A stretch of DNA of 64,000 nt from assembly GCF_017876575.1 (NCBI RefSeq), contig NZ_JAGIOE010000001.1, positions 1,984,001 through 2,048,000 on the forward strand, in the 5' to 3' direction. Shown here piece by piece: positions 34,031 through 43,395 of this stretch (position 1 is its first letter; every line of letters starts with the position of its first letter). Source of the stretch: Paeniglutamicibacter psychrophenolicus. GTDB taxonomy: Bacteria; Actinomycetota; Actinomycetes; Actinomycetales; Micrococcaceae. The translations under genes and the position numbers were made by a program. A model generated the notes under the pieces. The model had not been told where the DNA came from. It was given only the letters and a program-made list of their open reading frames with translations, and did no database searches.

Positions 34031-35893
34031 CTATTGCGGCGCCAATGGCGCGGCGCCGGCACCAAGATCCGGGGCGGGGAAGATGGCCGGGGCATCCGCG
34101 GACCGTCCGTCCAGTTCCAGGATGAGCACCCGATTGTCCCCGGACCGGACCACGGGGGCCGGGACGTAGAGCCTGGCCTGGGGGCCCGCGTCCCAGAACC
34201 TGCCCAGAGAGAAACCGTTGACCCAGACGTAGCCCTTGCCCCAGCCGGACAGGTCAATGAAGCCATCAGCAGGTCCTGCCGCAACAAAGCCGAAGGCATG
34301 GAATGCCGCGTCGCCGGGGGAAGCCGCGGGCACCTGGAAAAGCAGTTCGTCATCGGGGGCCTGGGGGAGCTCAAGGGCGGTCATCTGCCAGCCATGAAGT
34401 TCCTGGCGCTCGTGCAGCACCGCACCCAGAATGCCCTTGCGTTCCCCGACCAGCCGCCCGTAATTGACCCGGCCCATGGATTCGACATAGAGCTCGATAG
34501 CCAGTCCCTCGGGAGGGACTGGCAGGTCGTAGGATTGCTGGTCGTTGCGTTCAAAGACGTGGACAACACGTCCTCCGACGACAAGGTGGGCGCGGTCGTT
34601 GAGCCCGTCGATGCTCAAGGGGTAGGCGCGTCGCGGGCCGGGGATGGTGGTGGCGTAGCGGACCACGCCGTGGGATATTCCCAACTCCTCGAAGCTCAGG
34701 GGGTGGCCCGATTCAACGGTCGCGTTCTGCTGGCTGGCGAAGAGGTCCAGGTAGGCGCGCAGTCCCACGGGTGCGGCCTCCGGAACCAGCAGGGTGCGGG
34801 GCAACAGCGGCTCGTTGAATTCCTCGAGCTCCGGCACCTGCCGGTACTTCGCGATGATCTCCCGGTAGGCGTGGAACTTTGGCGTGGGCGCCCCGCGTTC
34901 GTCCAGCGGAGCATCGTAATCGTAGGAGGTGACGGTGGGCTGGTAGGTGCCACCGGACACGGCGTGGGGAGGATCGTAATTCGCCCCAGCCCCGGTGCCG
35001 AAGTTGGTTCCACCGTGCGCCATGTAGAAGTTCACCGATGAGCCCATGGCGAGCATTTCATCCAGGGCCTCGGCGGCGTCCCGGGGCTGGCGGACATGGT
35101 GTTCCTCGCCCCAGTGGTCGAACCAGCCGTTCCAGAATTCCATGCAGAAAAGCGGGTCGTTGGGGCGGTGTCGGCGGAAGTTGGCGAAGGCCCCGCCGGC
35201 GCCGGAGCCGAAGTTTGCCGTTGCGGTGATTCCCGGAACCATGCCGCCGGTGAGCATGTGGTCCTCCGGGCCGTCGGAGGTGAACAGCGGGACGTCGATG
35301 CCGCGCTGGACAAGCGCCTTGTGCACCAATTCCAGGTAACGGGCATCGGATCCGAAGGAGCCGTATTCGTTCTCCACCTGCACCATGGAGATGGGGCCGC
35401 CATGGGTTTCCAGCAGCGGCACCATGCGCGGCAGCAACTCGTCGAAGAAGGCTTCCACGGCGGCAACGTAGCGGGTGTCGCGGGTCCGGACACGGATCCC
35501 TGGCTGGGCCGTCAGCCATGAGGGCAGGCCTCCGTTGTCCCACTCGGCGCAAATGTACGGTCCGGGGCGCAGGATGACCTTGAGCCCTTCCTCCGCCGCA
35601 AGCTTCACGAAGCGTTCGAGGTCGGCGCCGCCGCTGAAATTGAACTGGCCTTGGCGCGGTTCGTGGAGGTTCCAGGGCACATAGGTTTCAACCGAGTCCA
35701 ACCCCATGAGCCTGAGCCAATGCAACCTGCTGCGCCACTGCTCGGGGTGCGTCCGAAAGTAGTGAAGGGCTCCGCTGATGATCACGTTCTGGTTCCTCGG
35801 TTCTGGCTCGAAGCTGGTTCCCAGCCACGAAGTGAAGGCGCTGGCATTACATCGCACTGCAGAGGAACCATGCTTTCCCCGTTGTCGTGTCAT
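34031..35893 (-). CDS. GH35 beta-galactosidase
   Basis: A 620-residue glycoside hydrolase family 35 enzyme without signal peptide. The catalytic domain begins I-I-S-G-A-L-H-Y-F-R; the acid/base glutamate is in V-E-N-E-Y-G-S-F-G and the nucleophile region in F-C-M-E-F-W-N-G-W-F-D. C-terminal beta domains follow from about 400, with galactose-binding-like features such as G-K-G-Y-V-W-V-N-G. The start is uncertain: ATG 35893 has no ribosome site and sits 4 bp from the LacI operator, whereas GTG 35785 has GAGGAA 7 bp upstream and would begin right at I-I-S-G. It is the enzyme of the LacI-controlled galactoside regulon. Confidence 0.88.
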   Translation of the reverse strand: MTRQRGKHGSSAVRCNASAFTSWLGTSFEPEPRNQNVIISGALHYFRTHPEQWRSRLHWLRLMGLDSVETYVPWNLHEPRQGQFNFSGGADLERFVKLAAEEGLKVILRPGPYICAEWDNGGLPSWLTAQPGIRVRTRDTRYVAAVEAFFDELLPRMVPLLETHGGPISMVQVENEYGSFGSDARYLELVHKALVQRGIDVPLFTSDGPEDHMLTGGMVPGITATANFGSGAGGAFANFRRHRPNDPLFCMEFWNGWFDHWGEEHHVRQPRDAAEALDEMLAMGSSVNFYMAHGGTNFGTGAGANYDPPHAVSGGTYQPTVTSYDYDAPLDERGAPTPKFHAYREIIAKYRQVPELEEFNEPLLPRTLLVPEAAPVGLRAYLDLFASQQNATVESGHPLSFEELGISHGVVRYATTIPGPRRAYPLSIDGLNDRAHLVVGGRVVHVFERNDQQSYDLPVPPEGLAIELYVESMGRVNYGRLVGERKGILGAVLHERQELHGWQMTALELPQAPDDELLFQVPAASPGDAAFHAFGFVAAGPADGFIDLSGWGKGYVWVNGFSLGRFWDAGPQARLYVPAPVVRSGDNRVLILELDGRSADAPAIFPAPDLGAGAAPLAPQ

Positions 35894-35897
35894 TCGA

Positions 35898-35913
35898 TTG
35901 TTATCGATAACAA
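35898..35913. promoter_or_regulatory. LacI-family operator upstream of the GH35 gene
   Basis: TTGTTATCGATAACAA is a perfect 16-bp palindrome, identical to the copy at 37106-37121. It lies between the lacI-type gene and GH35, over the GH35 promoter/start region. Confidence 0.85.
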
Positions 35914-35953
35914 CAAATATTGCAATGGGGGAGGAAAACGTTGCCCGAGGTTC

Positions 35954-36973
35954 CTAGCGGGTCGAGGTGCTGGAACGGACGATGAGTTCGGGGGTGATGA
36001 ACCTGGTTTGGTTCCGGGGCTCGCTCTCCTCGTGCTCACCGAGTTCGGAGTCCAACTGTTGTACCGCGTGCCGGCCGATCTCCTCCAGTGGCTGGCGGAC
36101 GGTTGTCAGCGGGGGAGTGCAATACGGGGCCAGTTCGATGTCGTCGATCCCGACCACCGAAATGTCCCGGGGCACCGCGCGCCCCAGCTCCGTGACCGCC
36201 TTGATGAGCCCGAAGGCCATCTCGTCGCTGGCCACGAAGACCGCCGTGACATCCGGCATCCGCCCCAGGATCAGCCCCGCCCGATATCCGGATGCAGCGC
36301 TCCAGTCTCCATAGATTTCCGGGGGAACCTGCAGGCCCGCGGATTCAAGGGCGTCTCTCCAGCCGGTGATCCGTGCGTCTGACTCGACCCAGTCCTTAGG
36401 TCCGGCGACATGCCAGATGTTGGTGTGGCCGCGCTCGATCAGGTGTTCGACGGCGAGTCTGGCGGCGTGGACCTGGTCAAAGGCCACGACCTGTTGGCCC
36501 GCGGGGAGGGGGGAGTCGATGGCCACCGAGGGGACCTCGTTCAGCAGGCTCTCGACTTCTGCGGATGAGCCTTGGAGCGGGACTGCGGTGATGATTCCGT
36601 CCACGCCCTGGGCAACAAGCCTGCTCAGGCCCTCTTCCAGGGACCTGGCCGACAGGTCGGTGATGGAAACGAAGGTGACCGAATACCCGCGTGCGGCAGC
36701 TTCACGCTCAATGCCGACAATCAGGGTCATGCGCGAGTAGGAGCTGGAGGAGAGCGTGATGACGCCAAGCATGTTGCTGCGCCCGGTGACCAGCGCGCGG
36801 GCCGTGGCATTCCTGCGGTAACCCAGGGACCGGGCAGCTTCCCTGACAGCCTGGCGCGTTTCCGGCTGCACGTTCGGGTGGTCGCTCAGGACGCGAGAAA
36901 CGGTTTGTGCCGAAACCCCTGCGAGCTGGGCAACATCGCGCATGGAAGGTGCGCGGGACGGTTTTTGGACCAT
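35954..36973 (-). CDS. LacI-family transcriptional repressor
   Basis: A 339-residue LacI/GalR regulator. The helix-turn-helix is M-R-D-V-A-Q-L-A-G-V-S-A-Q-T-V-S-R-V-L-S at about 11-30, followed by hinge helix residues ending R-N-A-T-A-R-A-L-V. A periplasmic-binding-like sensor domain fills 60-330. It lies between the GH35 gene and the divergent ABC genes, both of which carry the same 16-bp palindrome, so it presumably represses both and itself. The effector is probably a galactoside or a derived sugar. Confidence 0.92.
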   Translation of the reverse strand: MVQKPSRAPSMRDVAQLAGVSAQTVSRVLSDHPNVQPETRQAVREAARSLGYRRNATARALVTGRSNMLGVITLSSSSYSRMTLIVGIEREAAARGYSVTFVSITDLSARSLEEGLSRLVAQGVDGIITAVPLQGSSAEVESLLNEVPSVAIDSPLPAGQQVVAFDQVHAARLAVEHLIERGHTNIWHVAGPKDWVESDARITGWRDALESAGLQVPPEIYGDWSAASGYRAGLILGRMPDVTAVFVASDEMAFGLIKAVTELGRAVPRDISVVGIDDIELAPYCTPPLTTVRQPLEEIGRHAVQQLDSELGEHEESEPRNQTRFITPELIVRSSTSTR

Positions 36974-37105
36974 CGAATCCCTCGTTTCTGTCGGAGTGCG
37001 TCATGTGTCAGGCGTTGGAAACGAATGTTACACGTCAAGTGACTCTATGTGATGCCAACCATTCTTGGCCACGAAATACGAAACCCGAGAAAAGTTCACG
37101 GAACG

Positions 37106-37121
37106 CTTGTTATCGATAACA
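37106..37121. promoter_or_regulatory. LacI-family operator in the divergent lacI/ABC promoter region
   Basis: A second perfect TTGTTATCGATAACAA, 132 bp upstream of the lacI-type gene start and 156 bp before the binding-protein gene. It allows joint control of both directions. Confidence 0.85.
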
Positions 37122-37277
37122 ACCTATGGCATTCTGGTTTTCACGCTTGATGTTGCGCGGCTCACAGGAATTCACCCCTGGGAGATCCCGGGCAGGTTCA
37201 GGTATCGGGGGTGAAATCCCGAAGACCCAGTCTTTGACAGCCGTACCGGACAGCCGGTGGTAGCAAGTGGAGGAAAC

Positions 37278-38606
37278 ATGAAGAGTTTGAAGCGTTGGGG
37301 GATCACCACAGTCGGTGCCCTCGCAGCGACCCTGGCCCTGACCGCATGCGGCGGCGCCAGCGGAGCCCCGGTCGAGACGGGAACTCCCGCGCCCTCGAGC
37401 AGCGAGGCCGCGGCTCCGGCAGAACTGACCTTCTGGGGGTGGGCTCCGGGCTATGCGGATTCCGTGAAGGCCTTCAACGCTTCCCAATCCGACGTCGTGG
37501 TGAAGTATGAGGAGATCCAGCCCGGTTCGCGCGGCGGCTATGAGAAGATGCTCAACGCCGTGCAGGCCGGCAACGCAGCCTGCCTGGGACAGGTCGGATA
37601 CGAAACCCTCACCAGCTTCGCCGCGCAGGGTGCGCTTGAAGACGTCTCGCAGTACGCCAACGCCAACCAGGGCGAATACGTGGAATTCGCATGGAACAGC
37701 GTCAAGGTCGGCGACAAGGTGTTCGGCGCCCCCGTGGACACCGGCCCTATGGCCATGTACTACAACAAGGAACTCTTCGAAAAGCACAACATCGAGGTTC
37801 CGGCGACCTGGGACGAGTACAAGACCGCGGCCGAGAAGCTGAAGGCAGCCAACCCCAAGATCAAGATCAGCTCCCCGTACGCGAACTACGACTATGCCGG
37901 GATGTCCTGGCAGGCGGGTGCCCTCTGGTTCGGCATCGAGGGCGACAGCTGGAAGGTTTCCGTCGATTCGGACGAGAACAAGAAGGTTGCCGAATACTGG
38001 CAGTCGCTGGTGGACGCCGGCACCATCTCCAAGGCGCCGATGTACGATCCTGCATGGTTCAAGGGACTGGGCGACGGATCGATCGCCACCTTGGTCGGCG
38101 CGGTGTGGCAGGCAGGGGTCATCAAGGGAGACGCAGCGGATGGCGCCGGCAAGTGGGCCGTGGCCCCGATGCCGCAGTGGGATGCCGCAAACCCCTCGGT
38201 GGGCAACGTCGGCGGCTCCGCCACCGCGGTGCTCAAGGGGTGCGAAACCCCCGAGGCGGCCTGGAAGTTCGCCAACTTCCTGTCCACCGATGCCGACAGC
38301 TACGGCAACCTGATTGACAAGGCGGCCCTCTACCCGGCGGCCAAGGCACTGCTGGACCTGCCACAACTGACCAAGGAAGACAAGTACTTCTCCGGGCAGA
38401 AGATCTTCGACGTGTTCAAGGAAGAGGCCCTGAAGGTCAACACCGACTGGACCTGGGGACCAAACATGCCGCTGACCACCACGAAGCTTGACGACGGCCT
38501 GAACAAGGGCTGGGCAGGCAACGGCAAGCTGGTCGACGCATTGGTCGAGGCCAACACCGCTACCGTGGAGAACATGAAGAGCCAGGGCATCAACGTCGCT
38601 GACTAA
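37278..38606 (+). CDS. Sugar-binding lipoprotein of an ABC importer
   Basis: A 442-residue family 1 extracellular solute-binding protein. The signal ends in lipobox L-T-A-C with a Gly/Ala/Ser-rich linker after it. The fold shows E-L-T-F-W-G-W-A-P-G near the start and V-G-N-V-G-G-S-A-T-A-V-L in the second lobe. ATG 37278 has TGGAGGA upstream. Gene order (binding protein, two permeases, no ATPase) is standard for carbohydrate uptake-1 systems that share an MsiK-type ATPase. With GH35 and LacI it probably imports beta-galactosides. Confidence 0.9.
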   Translation: MKSLKRWGITTVGALAATLALTACGGASGAPVETGTPAPSSSEAAAPAELTFWGWAPGYADSVKAFNASQSDVVVKYEEIQPGSRGGYEKMLNAVQAGNAACLGQVGYETLTSFAAQGALEDVSQYANANQGEYVEFAWNSVKVGDKVFGAPVDTGPMAMYYNKELFEKHNIEVPATWDEYKTAAEKLKAANPKIKISSPYANYDYAGMSWQAGALWFGIEGDSWKVSVDSDENKKVAEYWQSLVDAGTISKAPMYDPAWFKGLGDGSIATLVGAVWQAGVIKGDAADGAGKWAVAPMPQWDAANPSVGNVGGSATAVLKGCETPEAAWKFANFLSTDADSYGNLIDKAALYPAAKALLDLPQLTKEDKYFSGQKIFDVFKEEALKVNTDWTWGPNMPLTTTKLDDGLNKGWAGNGKLVDALVEANTATVENMKSQGINVAD

Positions 38607-38609
38607 CCC

Positions 38610-38647
38610 GAATCCCGTGGCGGCCCGGACGGGCCGCCACGGGATTC
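38610..38647 (+). terminator. Intra-operon stem-loop after the binding-protein gene
   Basis: An 18-bp perfect inverted repeat with a 2-nt centre starts 3 bp after the binding-protein stop and ends 35 bp before the permease start. Partial termination or 3' end protection would raise binding-protein levels over the permeases. Confidence 0.7.
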
Positions 38648-38682
38648 AACCATTGCACCAAGCACCGGAAGGCAGCAGCACC

Positions 38683-39612
38683 ATGAGCGTGGGCACCCCA
38701 ACCCGATCAACGATTCCCAAGACCAGGACCAGCGGCCGCCAGGCACGTACCGCAGCCTTGCTGCTGGCCCCGTTCGCGGTGATCTTCCTGGGCATGTACC
38801 TGGCGCCGCTGTGCTTCGCGGTCTACCGCAGCCTGTTTGTGCTCAAGCGCGACGGCCTGGGGCTCACGGCGCCGACACTCGTCTTTGACCCGTTCACCAA
38901 TTACCTCAAGGCGTTCACCGACCCGGTGTTCATCGAGTCCCTCGGCCGGGTGCTGCTCTTTGGCGTCGTCCAGGTGCCCGTCATGCTCGCCCTCGCCACC
39001 GGGCTCGCCTTGCTGATCGATTCACGCTCGGCACGGGCCAAGGGATTCTTCCGGCTCACCAGCTTCCTGCCCTACGCGGTTCCCGGCGTCATCGCGGCGC
39101 TCATGTGGTCATTCCTCTACTCGGGAACCTCCAGCCCGATCAACGCACTGCTCGCACCGCTGGGCATCGAGATTCCGTTCCTTGGACAGGACATGGTCCT
39201 GTGGTCGGTCGCCAACATCGTGACCTGGGGCTGGACCGGCTACAACATGATCATCATCTACGCCGCACTCCAGTCGATTCCCGGGGAAATACTCGAGGCG
39301 GCCAAGATCGACGGCGCCTCGGCCTGGAACATTGCCTGGAACATCAAGATCCCCATGGTCCGCCCGGCACTCATCCTGACCGCGGTATTCTCCATCATCG
39401 GCACGGCCCAGCTCTACAACGAGCCCAAGGTGCTGCAAAGCGTCTCGGGCGGCTCCATCGACTCGGCCTTCACCCCGATCATGGCGGCCCAGGCAGCCAC
39501 CGCCGCACAGAACTATCCCTACGCCGCAGCCACCTCGGTGATTCTCGCGGTGCTGGTTGGCATCTTGTCCATCACCTTCTTCAAGATCACGAACCGAGGC
39601 TCGGACGCATGA
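38683..39612 (+). CDS. Sugar ABC transporter permease (MalF/UgpA-like)
   Basis: A 309-residue permease of the carbohydrate uptake-1 group with six hydrophobic segments. The EAA coupling loop is E-A-A-K-I-D-G-A-S-A-W-N. ATG 38683 has GGAAGG 10 bp upstream. The N-terminal 30 residues are cytoplasmic and basic. Its stop overlaps the second permease by 4 bp (ATGA). Confidence 0.91.
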   Translation: MSVGTPTRSTIPKTRTSGRQARTAALLLAPFAVIFLGMYLAPLCFAVYRSLFVLKRDGLGLTAPTLVFDPFTNYLKAFTDPVFIESLGRVLLFGVVQVPVMLALATGLALLIDSRSARAKGFFRLTSFLPYAVPGVIAALMWSFLYSGTSSPINALLAPLGIEIPFLGQDMVLWSVANIVTWGWTGYNMIIIYAALQSIPGEILEAAKIDGASAWNIAWNIKIPMVRPALILTAVFSIIGTAQLYNEPKVLQSVSGGSIDSAFTPIMAAQAATAAQNYPYAAATSVILAVLVGILSITFFKITNRGSDA

Positions 39613-40577
39613 GCAGCCAATTGACCGCCGGCGATTCCCTGGCCCCGGCCGACACCAAGACGAACACGGCACCGGCCCCGGCAACCCGTGCCCGCACCGG
39701 CCGGAACTTTGGCGCCGCGCGGGGCTCCGGGCCACGCAACAACCGCGAGACCTCGCTGGCCAGCCGCCTGGTGGTCACCATTGTGCTGGGCTGTTTCGCG
39801 CTCTACTTCCTGGTGCCGATCTGGTGGCTGCTGGTCGCGGCCTCCAAGCCCATGGGGGAGCAGTTCTCGGCCCCCGGTTTCTGGTTCAACGGGATGCACC
39901 TGGGCGCCAACGTCGGTGAGCTGCTGACCTCGCGCGATGGCATCTTCATGCGCTGGATCCTCAATTCCATCTTCTACGCCGGTGTGGGTGCCATCGTGGG
40001 CACGCTGCTTGCCTCGATGGCCGGCTACGCCTTGGCCAAGTACCGCTTCCGAGGCCGTGAGGTCGTCTTCGGGGTGGTGCTGGCCGCGGTCTTGATCCCC
40101 AAGATCCTGTTCACCCTGCCGCTGTACCTGATGTTCTCCGAGGTCGGGCTGATCAACAACCCTCTGGCGGTGATCCTGCCCAGCATCGTCAGTCCCTTCG
40201 GCGTTTACCTCTCGCGCGTCTTTGCGGCCCAATCGGTGCCCGACGAGATCATCGAGGCCGCCCGGATCGACGGGGTGGGCGAGGTGGGGATCTACTTCCG
40301 GATAGGCCTGCGCATGATGACCCCGGCGCTGGTGACGATCTTCCTGTTCAACTTCGTGGAAATCTGGAACAACTACCTGTTGCCGGCGATGGTCATCAAC
40401 GATTCCTCGCTGCAGCCGGTCACTGTCGGCTTGGTCTCCTGGTTCGCTTCCAACGGCAAGGTCCCGATGTCACTGGTGGTCATTGGTGCGCTGGTATCGA
40501 TCATTCCGCTGCTGCTGCTCTTCCTGTTCCTTCAGCGCTTCTGGAAGGCAGGGCTCACCGCCGGAGCGCTGAAATAG
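39609..40577 (+). CDS. Sugar ABC transporter permease (MalG-like)
   Basis: A 322-residue permease with six membrane segments after a long Ala/Thr/Arg-rich cytoplasmic N-terminus of about 55 residues. The EAA loop is E-A-A-R-I-D-G-V-G-E-V-G. The ATGA overlap with the first permease fixes the start. No ATPase follows; a hairpin ends the operon 53 bp later, so the energising ATPase must be encoded elsewhere. Confidence 0.92.
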   Translation: MSSQLTAGDSLAPADTKTNTAPAPATRARTGRNFGAARGSGPRNNRETSLASRLVVTIVLGCFALYFLVPIWWLLVAASKPMGEQFSAPGFWFNGMHLGANVGELLTSRDGIFMRWILNSIFYAGVGAIVGTLLASMAGYALAKYRFRGREVVFGVVLAAVLIPKILFTLPLYLMFSEVGLINNPLAVILPSIVSPFGVYLSRVFAAQSVPDEIIEAARIDGVGEVGIYFRIGLRMMTPALVTIFLFNFVEIWNNYLLPAMVINDSSLQPVTVGLVSWFASNGKVPMSLVVIGALVSIIPLLLLFLFLQRFWKAGLTAGALK

Positions 40578-40629
40578 TCAACCGAGCCATTGCTCCGGCA
40601 CCGCCACGGGAACCCGGGTTGGAACGGAC

Positions 40630-40675
40630 GAAGGGTAGTCGGCATTCCTGGCAACAGGAATGCCGACCACCCTTC
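40630..40675 (+). terminator. Terminator of the sugar ABC operon
   Basis: Twenty-one-base arms (one mismatch) around a GCAA loop; no marked U-tract. Confidence 0.7.
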
Positions 40676-40777
40676 ATTAACGTTGGACGTTTCAGGATCA
40701 TTCGCGCCGTACCGCAGTGTCCATGGATAAAGAGGCAGCGAAGGCCGCAGGAGCACCATTGGCGGGGTCGTTAAGGA

Positions 40778-40823
40778 CCGAGGGGGCGGCTGGCGTCCGC
40801 GTGGATGCCAGCCACCCCCTCGG
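40778..40823 (-). terminator. Terminator of the minus-strand amino-acid ABC operon
   Basis: Twenty-one-base arms (40778-40798, 40803-40823) with GCGT loop, 20 bp beyond the stop of the ATPase gene read on the minus strand. Convergent with the sugar operon terminator. Confidence 0.7.
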
Positions 40824-40842
40824 GGATTCTGCCGTGCGGGAT

Positions 40843-41631
40843 CTACTCTGCGATCTCCACGTGGGTGGGATCGAGCACGCGCTTGAGGAAGTCCTGGGTG
40901 CGCGGCTGCTGCGGGTTGCCGATGACCTCCTTGGCGGGCCCCTGCTCGACGACGACGCCGCCGTCCATGAAGATCACCCGGTCTGCGACCTCCTTGGCAA
41001 AGGACATCTCGTGGGTCACCACCAGCATGGTCATGCCGCCCTTGGCCAACGAGCGCATGATGGCCAGCACCTCGCCCACGGTCTCCGGGTCGAGCGCCGA
41101 GGTCGGCTCGTCAAAGAGCATCAGGGTTGGATCCATCGACAGCGCACGGGCGATGGCCACGCGCTGTTGCTGCCCGCCGGAGAGCTGGTCGGGGTAGCGG
41201 TCACCGAAGTCCCCCAGACCCACACGGTTGAGGTTCTTCTGGGCGGTTTCCTGGGCCTGCGCCGCCGGCCGCTTCAGGACCTTGGTCTGTGCAACGGTGC
41301 AGTTTTGCAGGACCGTCAGGTGCGGGAACAGGTTGAACTGCTGGAAGACCATGCCAACCTTTTGGCGCATCTTGTCCAGATCCACATCGAGGTCGGTGGC
41401 GTCGAATCCGCCGACATGGATGACGCCGGCATTCGGCTTTTCCAGAAGGTTGACGCAGCGCAGCAACGTCGATTTCCCCGAGCCCGAGGGGCCGATAAGG
41501 CACACGACTTCTCCGGGCTTGACCTCCAGGTCAATGCCCTTGAGGACTTCGTTGTCGCCGTAGGACTTGTGCAGGCCGCGGATATCCACGCCTGATGCCT
41601 TGAAAGTGGTTTGGGTGTTGTTGTCAGACAT
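40843..41631 (-). CDS. glnQ: GlnQ-type amino-acid ABC transporter ATPase
   Basis: A 262-residue polar amino-acid ABC ATPase: Walker [11 protein letters not shown]-loop V-F-Q-Q-F-N-L-F-P, signature L-S-G-G-Q-Q-Q-R-V, Walker [13 protein letters not shown]. It follows its permease by 11 bp. Together with the separate permease and binding protein it makes a second glutamine/glutamate-type importer, distinct from the fused one at 1.5-3.8 kb. Confidence 0.92.
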   Translation of the reverse strand: MSDNNTQTTFKASGVDIRGLHKSYGDNEVLKGIDLEVKPGEVVCLIGPSGSGKSTLLRCVNLLEKPNAGVIHVGGFDATDLDVDLDKMRQKVGMVFQQFNLFPHLTVLQNCTVAQTKVLKRPAAQAQETAQKNLNRVGLGDFGDRYPDQLSGGQQQRVAIARALSMDPTLMLFDEPTSALDPETVGEVLAIMRSLAKGGMTMLVVTHEMSFAKEVADRVIFMDGGVVVEQGPAKEVIGNPQQPRTQDFLKRVLDPTHVEIAE

Positions 41632-41642
41632 GAGGTACTTCC

Positions 41643-42437
41643 CTAACGCTTCGTCCGTGCAGAACGGGATTCAAACTTTCGAGCGATCAGGCTCAAAGGA
41701 ATGGTGATGACGAGGTAGAACGCACCGGCCACGATCAAGGGGGTGATGCCGGCACCGAGGGAGGTGATGCCGTCTCGACCGATCTTGGTCATTTCGTACT
41801 GTGCCATGCTCGCCCCCAAGATGAAGGCCAGGGACGAGTCCTTGGTCAGCAAGATGACTTCGTTGGTCATCGGCGGGAGGACGATCTTGAACGCCTGGGG
41901 GATCACGATGGTGACCATGGCGCGCCACGCGGGCATGCCCAGCGACCTGGCGGCTTCGATCTGCCCCTTGGGTACGGCTTGCAGGCCCGCGCGCAGGGTC
42001 TCGGCGATGTAGGCCGCTGAAACCAGACCAAGGGAAACCATGACCACCACCGGTTGCGGCCAGCTCGTGCCGGGGAAGGCGGTAGGCACGCCGTAGCCAA
42101 AAGCGATCAGGACCAGGATTGCGGGAACCCCGCGGAAGAACTCGATGAAACCGGTCGCGAACCAGCGGTACGGAGCGAAGCTGGCCATCTTCATGAGCGC
42201 CAGGAGCAGGCCCAGGGCCAATCCGAAGGCAAAGGAGATCACCGTGTAGTACAGGGTGTTCTTCAGGCCGACCGTGATCAGCTCGGGGAAGATGGGGCCC
42301 AGCTTGTCGAACGCGAAGAAATTGTCGCCGAGGATCCTCCAGTCGACTTGGAGCACCACCGCCACGATGACGCCGACGAAGATGACGATCTGAATGATTT
42401 TGCTTAATCGGGCGCGTTGACGAGTGGTCATGGCCAT
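41643..42437 (-). CDS. Amino-acid ABC transporter permease (HisM/GlnP-like)
   Basis: A 264-residue permease with an N-terminal helix (about 13-32), a loop, then four to five helices of the HisM/GlnP type. The coupling loop is [14 protein letters not shown], and the sequence [10 protein letters not shown] is typical. It lies between the binding-protein and ATPase genes on the minus strand. Only one permease is present, so it likely acts as a homodimer. Confidence 0.91.
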   Translation of the reverse strand: MAMTTRQRARLSKIIQIVIFVGVIVAVVLQVDWRILGDNFFAFDKLGPIFPELITVGLKNTLYYTVISFAFGLALGLLLALMKMASFAPYRWFATGFIEFFRGVPAILVLIAFGYGVPTAFPGTSWPQPVVVMVSLGLVSAAYIAETLRAGLQAVPKGQIEAARSLGMPAWRAMVTIVIPQAFKIVLPPMTNEVILLTKDSSLAFILGASMAQYEMTKIGRDGITSLGAGITPLIVAGAFYLVITIPLSLIARKFESRSARTKR

Positions 42438-42462
42438 GGGATTGAAGCCTTCCGTGAAAGAT

Positions 42463-42501
42463 GGCGAGGCCCCGGTTCCGATCGGGAGCCAGGGCCTCGC
42501 C
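42463..42501 (-). terminator. Intra-operon stem-loop after the amino-acid-binding protein
   Basis: GGCGAGGCCC (42463-42472) pairs with GGGCCTCGCC (42492-42501), 28 bp after the binding-protein stop on the minus strand and ahead of the permease. Analogous in position to the stem-loop at 38610-38647. Confidence 0.6.
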
Positions 42502-42529
42502 TGTGTGCCTGCATCAAATGAGGTTGACG

Positions 42530-43321
42530 TTAGTTGGTGGTGCCGAACCAGGTCGCGGTGAACTTGGCGAGTGAACCGTCATCGGTCAGGCGCTTGAGCG
42601 TGGTGTTGACCTGGTCGAGCATCGGGGTCGCACCCTTGGGAACTGCAACACCCAGCTGTTCGCCGGTCTTGAAATCGGCAACGCGCTTGAGCGTGGGGTC
42701 ATCCTTGATGGCGTAGCCCAGCACCGACTGGTTTCCCAAGGTTGCAACGGTGGTTCCCGCCTTGAGCGAGGCGAGCTGGAGGCCCGAGTCCTCGTAGCCG
42801 ATGGCGTCAAGTCCGTTTTCCGTGGCGAACTTCGCACCGGTGGTGGCCTGCTGTACGCCGACCTTCTTGCCCTTGGCCGACTCCAGGTCGGTGACACCCG
42901 AGCCTTCCTTGGCGACGAGGGTCAGGTCGTCATCCATGTACGGGGTGGAGAAATCCATGTTTCCCTTGCGCGCGTCGGTGATGGACACCGAGGAAATGGC
43001 GATATCGCACTGCGTTTTGAACAACCCCGACTCGATGGCGTCGAAGCTGGAATCGATCACGGTGAGTTCGACCTTCATGTCCTTGGCGATCTCGGCGGCG
43101 ATGTCCATGTCGAAGCCGACGTTCTTGCCGTCCTTGACGAATTCGAACGGCTCGTACGGGATGTCGGAGCAAACGGTGAGCTTGCCGGCATTGATGAGCT
43201 TAAGCGCGTTGGCGTCAGTCGAGGATGCAGCAGGGGTTTCGCTGCTGCCGCAGGCAGTCAAGGCCAGGGCCCCCACGGCCGCTACTGCCAATGACTTGAG
43301 CACGGTTGATGTAATCCGCAT
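42530..43321 (-). CDS. Amino-acid-binding lipoprotein of an ABC importer
   Basis: A 263-residue family 3 solute-binding protein. The signal ends A-L-T-A-C-G-S-S, a lipobox. The fold includes V-C-S-D-I-P-Y-E-P-F-E-F, F-D-M-D-I-A-A-E-I-A and V-G-V-Q-Q-A-T-T-G-A. It leads a three-gene operon with permease and ATPase. Ligand specificity is most likely a polar amino acid. Confidence 0.91.
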   Translation of the reverse strand: MRITSTVLKSLAVAAVGALALTACGSSETPAASSTDANALKLINAGKLTVCSDIPYEPFEFVKDGKNVGFDMDIAAEIAKDMKVELTVIDSSFDAIESGLFKTQCDIAISSVSITDARKGNMDFSTPYMDDDLTLVAKEGSGVTDLESAKGKKVGVQQATTGAKFATENGLDAIGYEDSGLQLASLKAGTTVATLGNQSVLGYAIKDDPTLKRVADFKTGEQLGVAVPKGATPMLDQVNTTLKRLTDDGSLAKFTATWFGTTN

Positions 43322-43395
43322 GGAGTGTGATCCTTCTCTAGGTGAACGCTCGCAGGTTTTGCGTTGAAGATCATTCTAACCGGCAGCGCAGCCCT

